NCBI GenBank assembly: GCA_019417465.1
Contig: DXVF01000006.1
Coordinates: 1 to 64,000, forward strand
DNA from: Clostridiales bacterium
GTDB lineage: Bacteria; Bacillota; Clostridia; TANB77; CAG-508
Direction of reading: 5' to 3'
DNA: 64,000 nucleotides
In this document: positions 63,057-64,000 of the stretch, in pieces
Layout: each line of letters begins with the position of its first letter
Numbering within the stretch: position 1 is the stretch's first letter
Program-made: the position numbers and the translations under genes
The notes under the pieces: model-generated
What the model was told of the DNA's origin: nothing
The model's database searches: none
What the model saw: only the letters and a program-made list of their open reading frames with translations

Positions 63057-63935
63057 ATGAACGCAGAATTAATTGAATTTTATGCTAAAGATGGTGTTAT
63101 ATTAAATGGATATAGAATGAAAAGTAAAAAGAAAACAAAGACTGTTTTAATTGAAATTCATGGTATGACAAGTAATTGTTTTAAAAAGAGAGAAAGAGTA
63201 ATATCAGAAGTTGCCAAAGGGGCTAATATAGATACTATATGTATAAATACAAGAGGGAGTGAAATATCAAGATATATTAAAAATTTAAAAGGAGAGAAAA
63301 TATTAGCTGGAACAGCATTCGAAGATATAGAAGAATCATATTATGATATATTAGGAATAATTGAATATGCTCTAAAATTGGGGTATACATCGATATACTT
63401 ACAAGGACATAGTTTAGGAGCTACAAAGATAGTTTATTCATATATCAGAATGATAGAAAAAAATATTAAAGAAATAAAAAGCATAAAAGGTATTTTGCTA
63501 TTATCTTTAGTAGATATACCAGATGTGTTTAGAAAATGTTCTTGTGAAAAATTTTTACCGTTTGCGGAAGAAAAGGAAAAAGAAGGAAAGATATTAACAT
63601 TAATGCCAGAAGAAGCATTTATCCATCCGATTTCTGTAAAAACATATTTAAAATATACTAAATATAATAAAAATATTGACTTTGCACAGTATAATAAAAA
63701 GGAGTATAAGTTTGAAGAAATTAATAGAATTAAAATTCCTATTTTTATGAGATGGGGAAATGATAAAGAATTGGTTAGTATAAAGACAGAAGAACTTGTA
63801 GAATTAATGAATAATGCGATAAAAAATAAAAAAACAGACATAAGTTTTATTGAAGGTGCTAACCATACTTATACAGATAAAGAGGATGTTTTAGCTAATG
63901 AGATAGTAAATTTTATAAAAAAGATAGATAAATAA
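63057..63935 (+). CDS. Alpha/beta hydrolase
   Basis: A 292-residue esterase-type protein. It has the oxyanion HGMTSNCF (~37), nucleophile Ser119 in QGHSLGATK, Asp236 in RWGNDKELV and His270 in GANHTYTD. The fold and triad are complete. It is the last gene of the cassette in view; the window ends 65 bp later, with two further TTGACA -35-like elements (63939 and 63987) suggesting another transcription unit beyond. Confidence 0.85.
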   Translation: MNAELIEFYAKDGVILNGYRMKSKKKTKTVLIEIHGMTSNCFKKRERVISEVAKGANIDTICINTRGSEISRYIKNLKGEKILAGTAFEDIEESYYDILGIIEYALKLGYTSIYLQGHSLGATKIVYSYIRMIEKNIKEIKSIKGILLLSLVDIPDVFRKCSCEKFLPFAEEKEKEGKILTLMPEEAFIHPISVKTYLKYTKYNKNIDFAQYNKKEYKFEEINRIKIPIFMRWGNDKELVSIKTEELVELMNNAIKNKKTDISFIEGANHTYTDKEDVLANEIVNFIKKIDK

Positions 63936-64000
63936 TTCTTTGACAGTGATTTAAAAATTAATTCAAAATAAAATTTGCAAAGGTATTGACAGATTAAAAT

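Noticed and set aside
1..64000. Plain sequencing error as the cause of the broken genes
   Set aside because: Random indels should fall in homopolymers, in both directions and in all codon phases. All seven CGG cases are one extra C before the first G of a GGN glycine codon, never in another phase. I keep artefact as a live alternative, but the phase bias argues against it. The radical SAM break does fit a homopolymer error.

Overview
The window is a very AT-rich stretch of chromosome from a low-GC Firmicute, most likely an uncultured gut-type member of the Clostridia. It has strong AGGAGG-type ribosome sites, ATG/TTG/GTG starts, and AGA as the main arginine codon. It also carries genes of endospore-forming lineages (bofA, yqfC, yqfD, a pdaA-type deacetylase), a glmS ribozyme and a T-box. 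I cannot name the species. Layout: 1-7 kb holds DUF951, a T-box-led DUF1653-serS-engB unit, an HD hydrolase, a PIN-domain protein and a patatin. 7.4-18 kb is a complete type I-B CRISPR-Cas locus (cas6-cas8b1-cas7-cas5-cas3-cas4-cas1-cas2) followed by 33 repeats. 18-28 kb holds a CaCA-type exchanger, yaaL/bofA, glmS with its ribozyme, uvrC, two RNA-modification genes, and agrB/agrD. 28-30 kb is agrC/agrA, convergent with agrBD. 30-48 kb is mostly housekeeping: pyrK-pyrD, pdaA, yqfC-yqfD, ybeY, dgkA-PAP2, era-yqzL-recO, tsaC, two glycosyltransferases, pth, rng, pyrB, fic. 48-56 kb has rimO, a DUF975 protein, argS, a DUF4143 ATPase and a secreted CAP protein. 56-60 kb is accessory: a radical SAM gene, a toxin-antitoxin pair, a RepA-N-like initiator and a deacetylase remnant. 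60-64 kb is an unusual cassette of a transglutaminase-like protein, a GHMP kinase, a guanylate-kinase-like protein and an alpha/beta hydrolase. The most striking signal is translational. Six genes are each broken by the same lesion: engB, serS, a DUF3789 small protein, glmS, recO, and rimO (twice). In all seven places one extra C lies directly before a glycine codon (GGA or GGT), which puts the triplet CGG in the reading frame. Skipping the C restores a full-length protein every time. Scanning by eye, I found in-frame CGG nowhere else in the native-looking genes. It occurs in only four other genes (five codons), all unrecognised or GC-richer and foreign-looking. The pattern suggests CGG is not read as a normal arginine codon here and instead triggers +1 frameshifting (or CGGN quadruplet decoding as glycine), so C insertions before glycine codons are tolerated. 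I know of no description of such a system. A sequencing artefact must be excluded. A second layer of interest is several families of intergenic palindromic elements with long, partly covarying arms and a structured core: three copies of a ~240-bp family, and one each of a 159-bp and a ~290-bp family.
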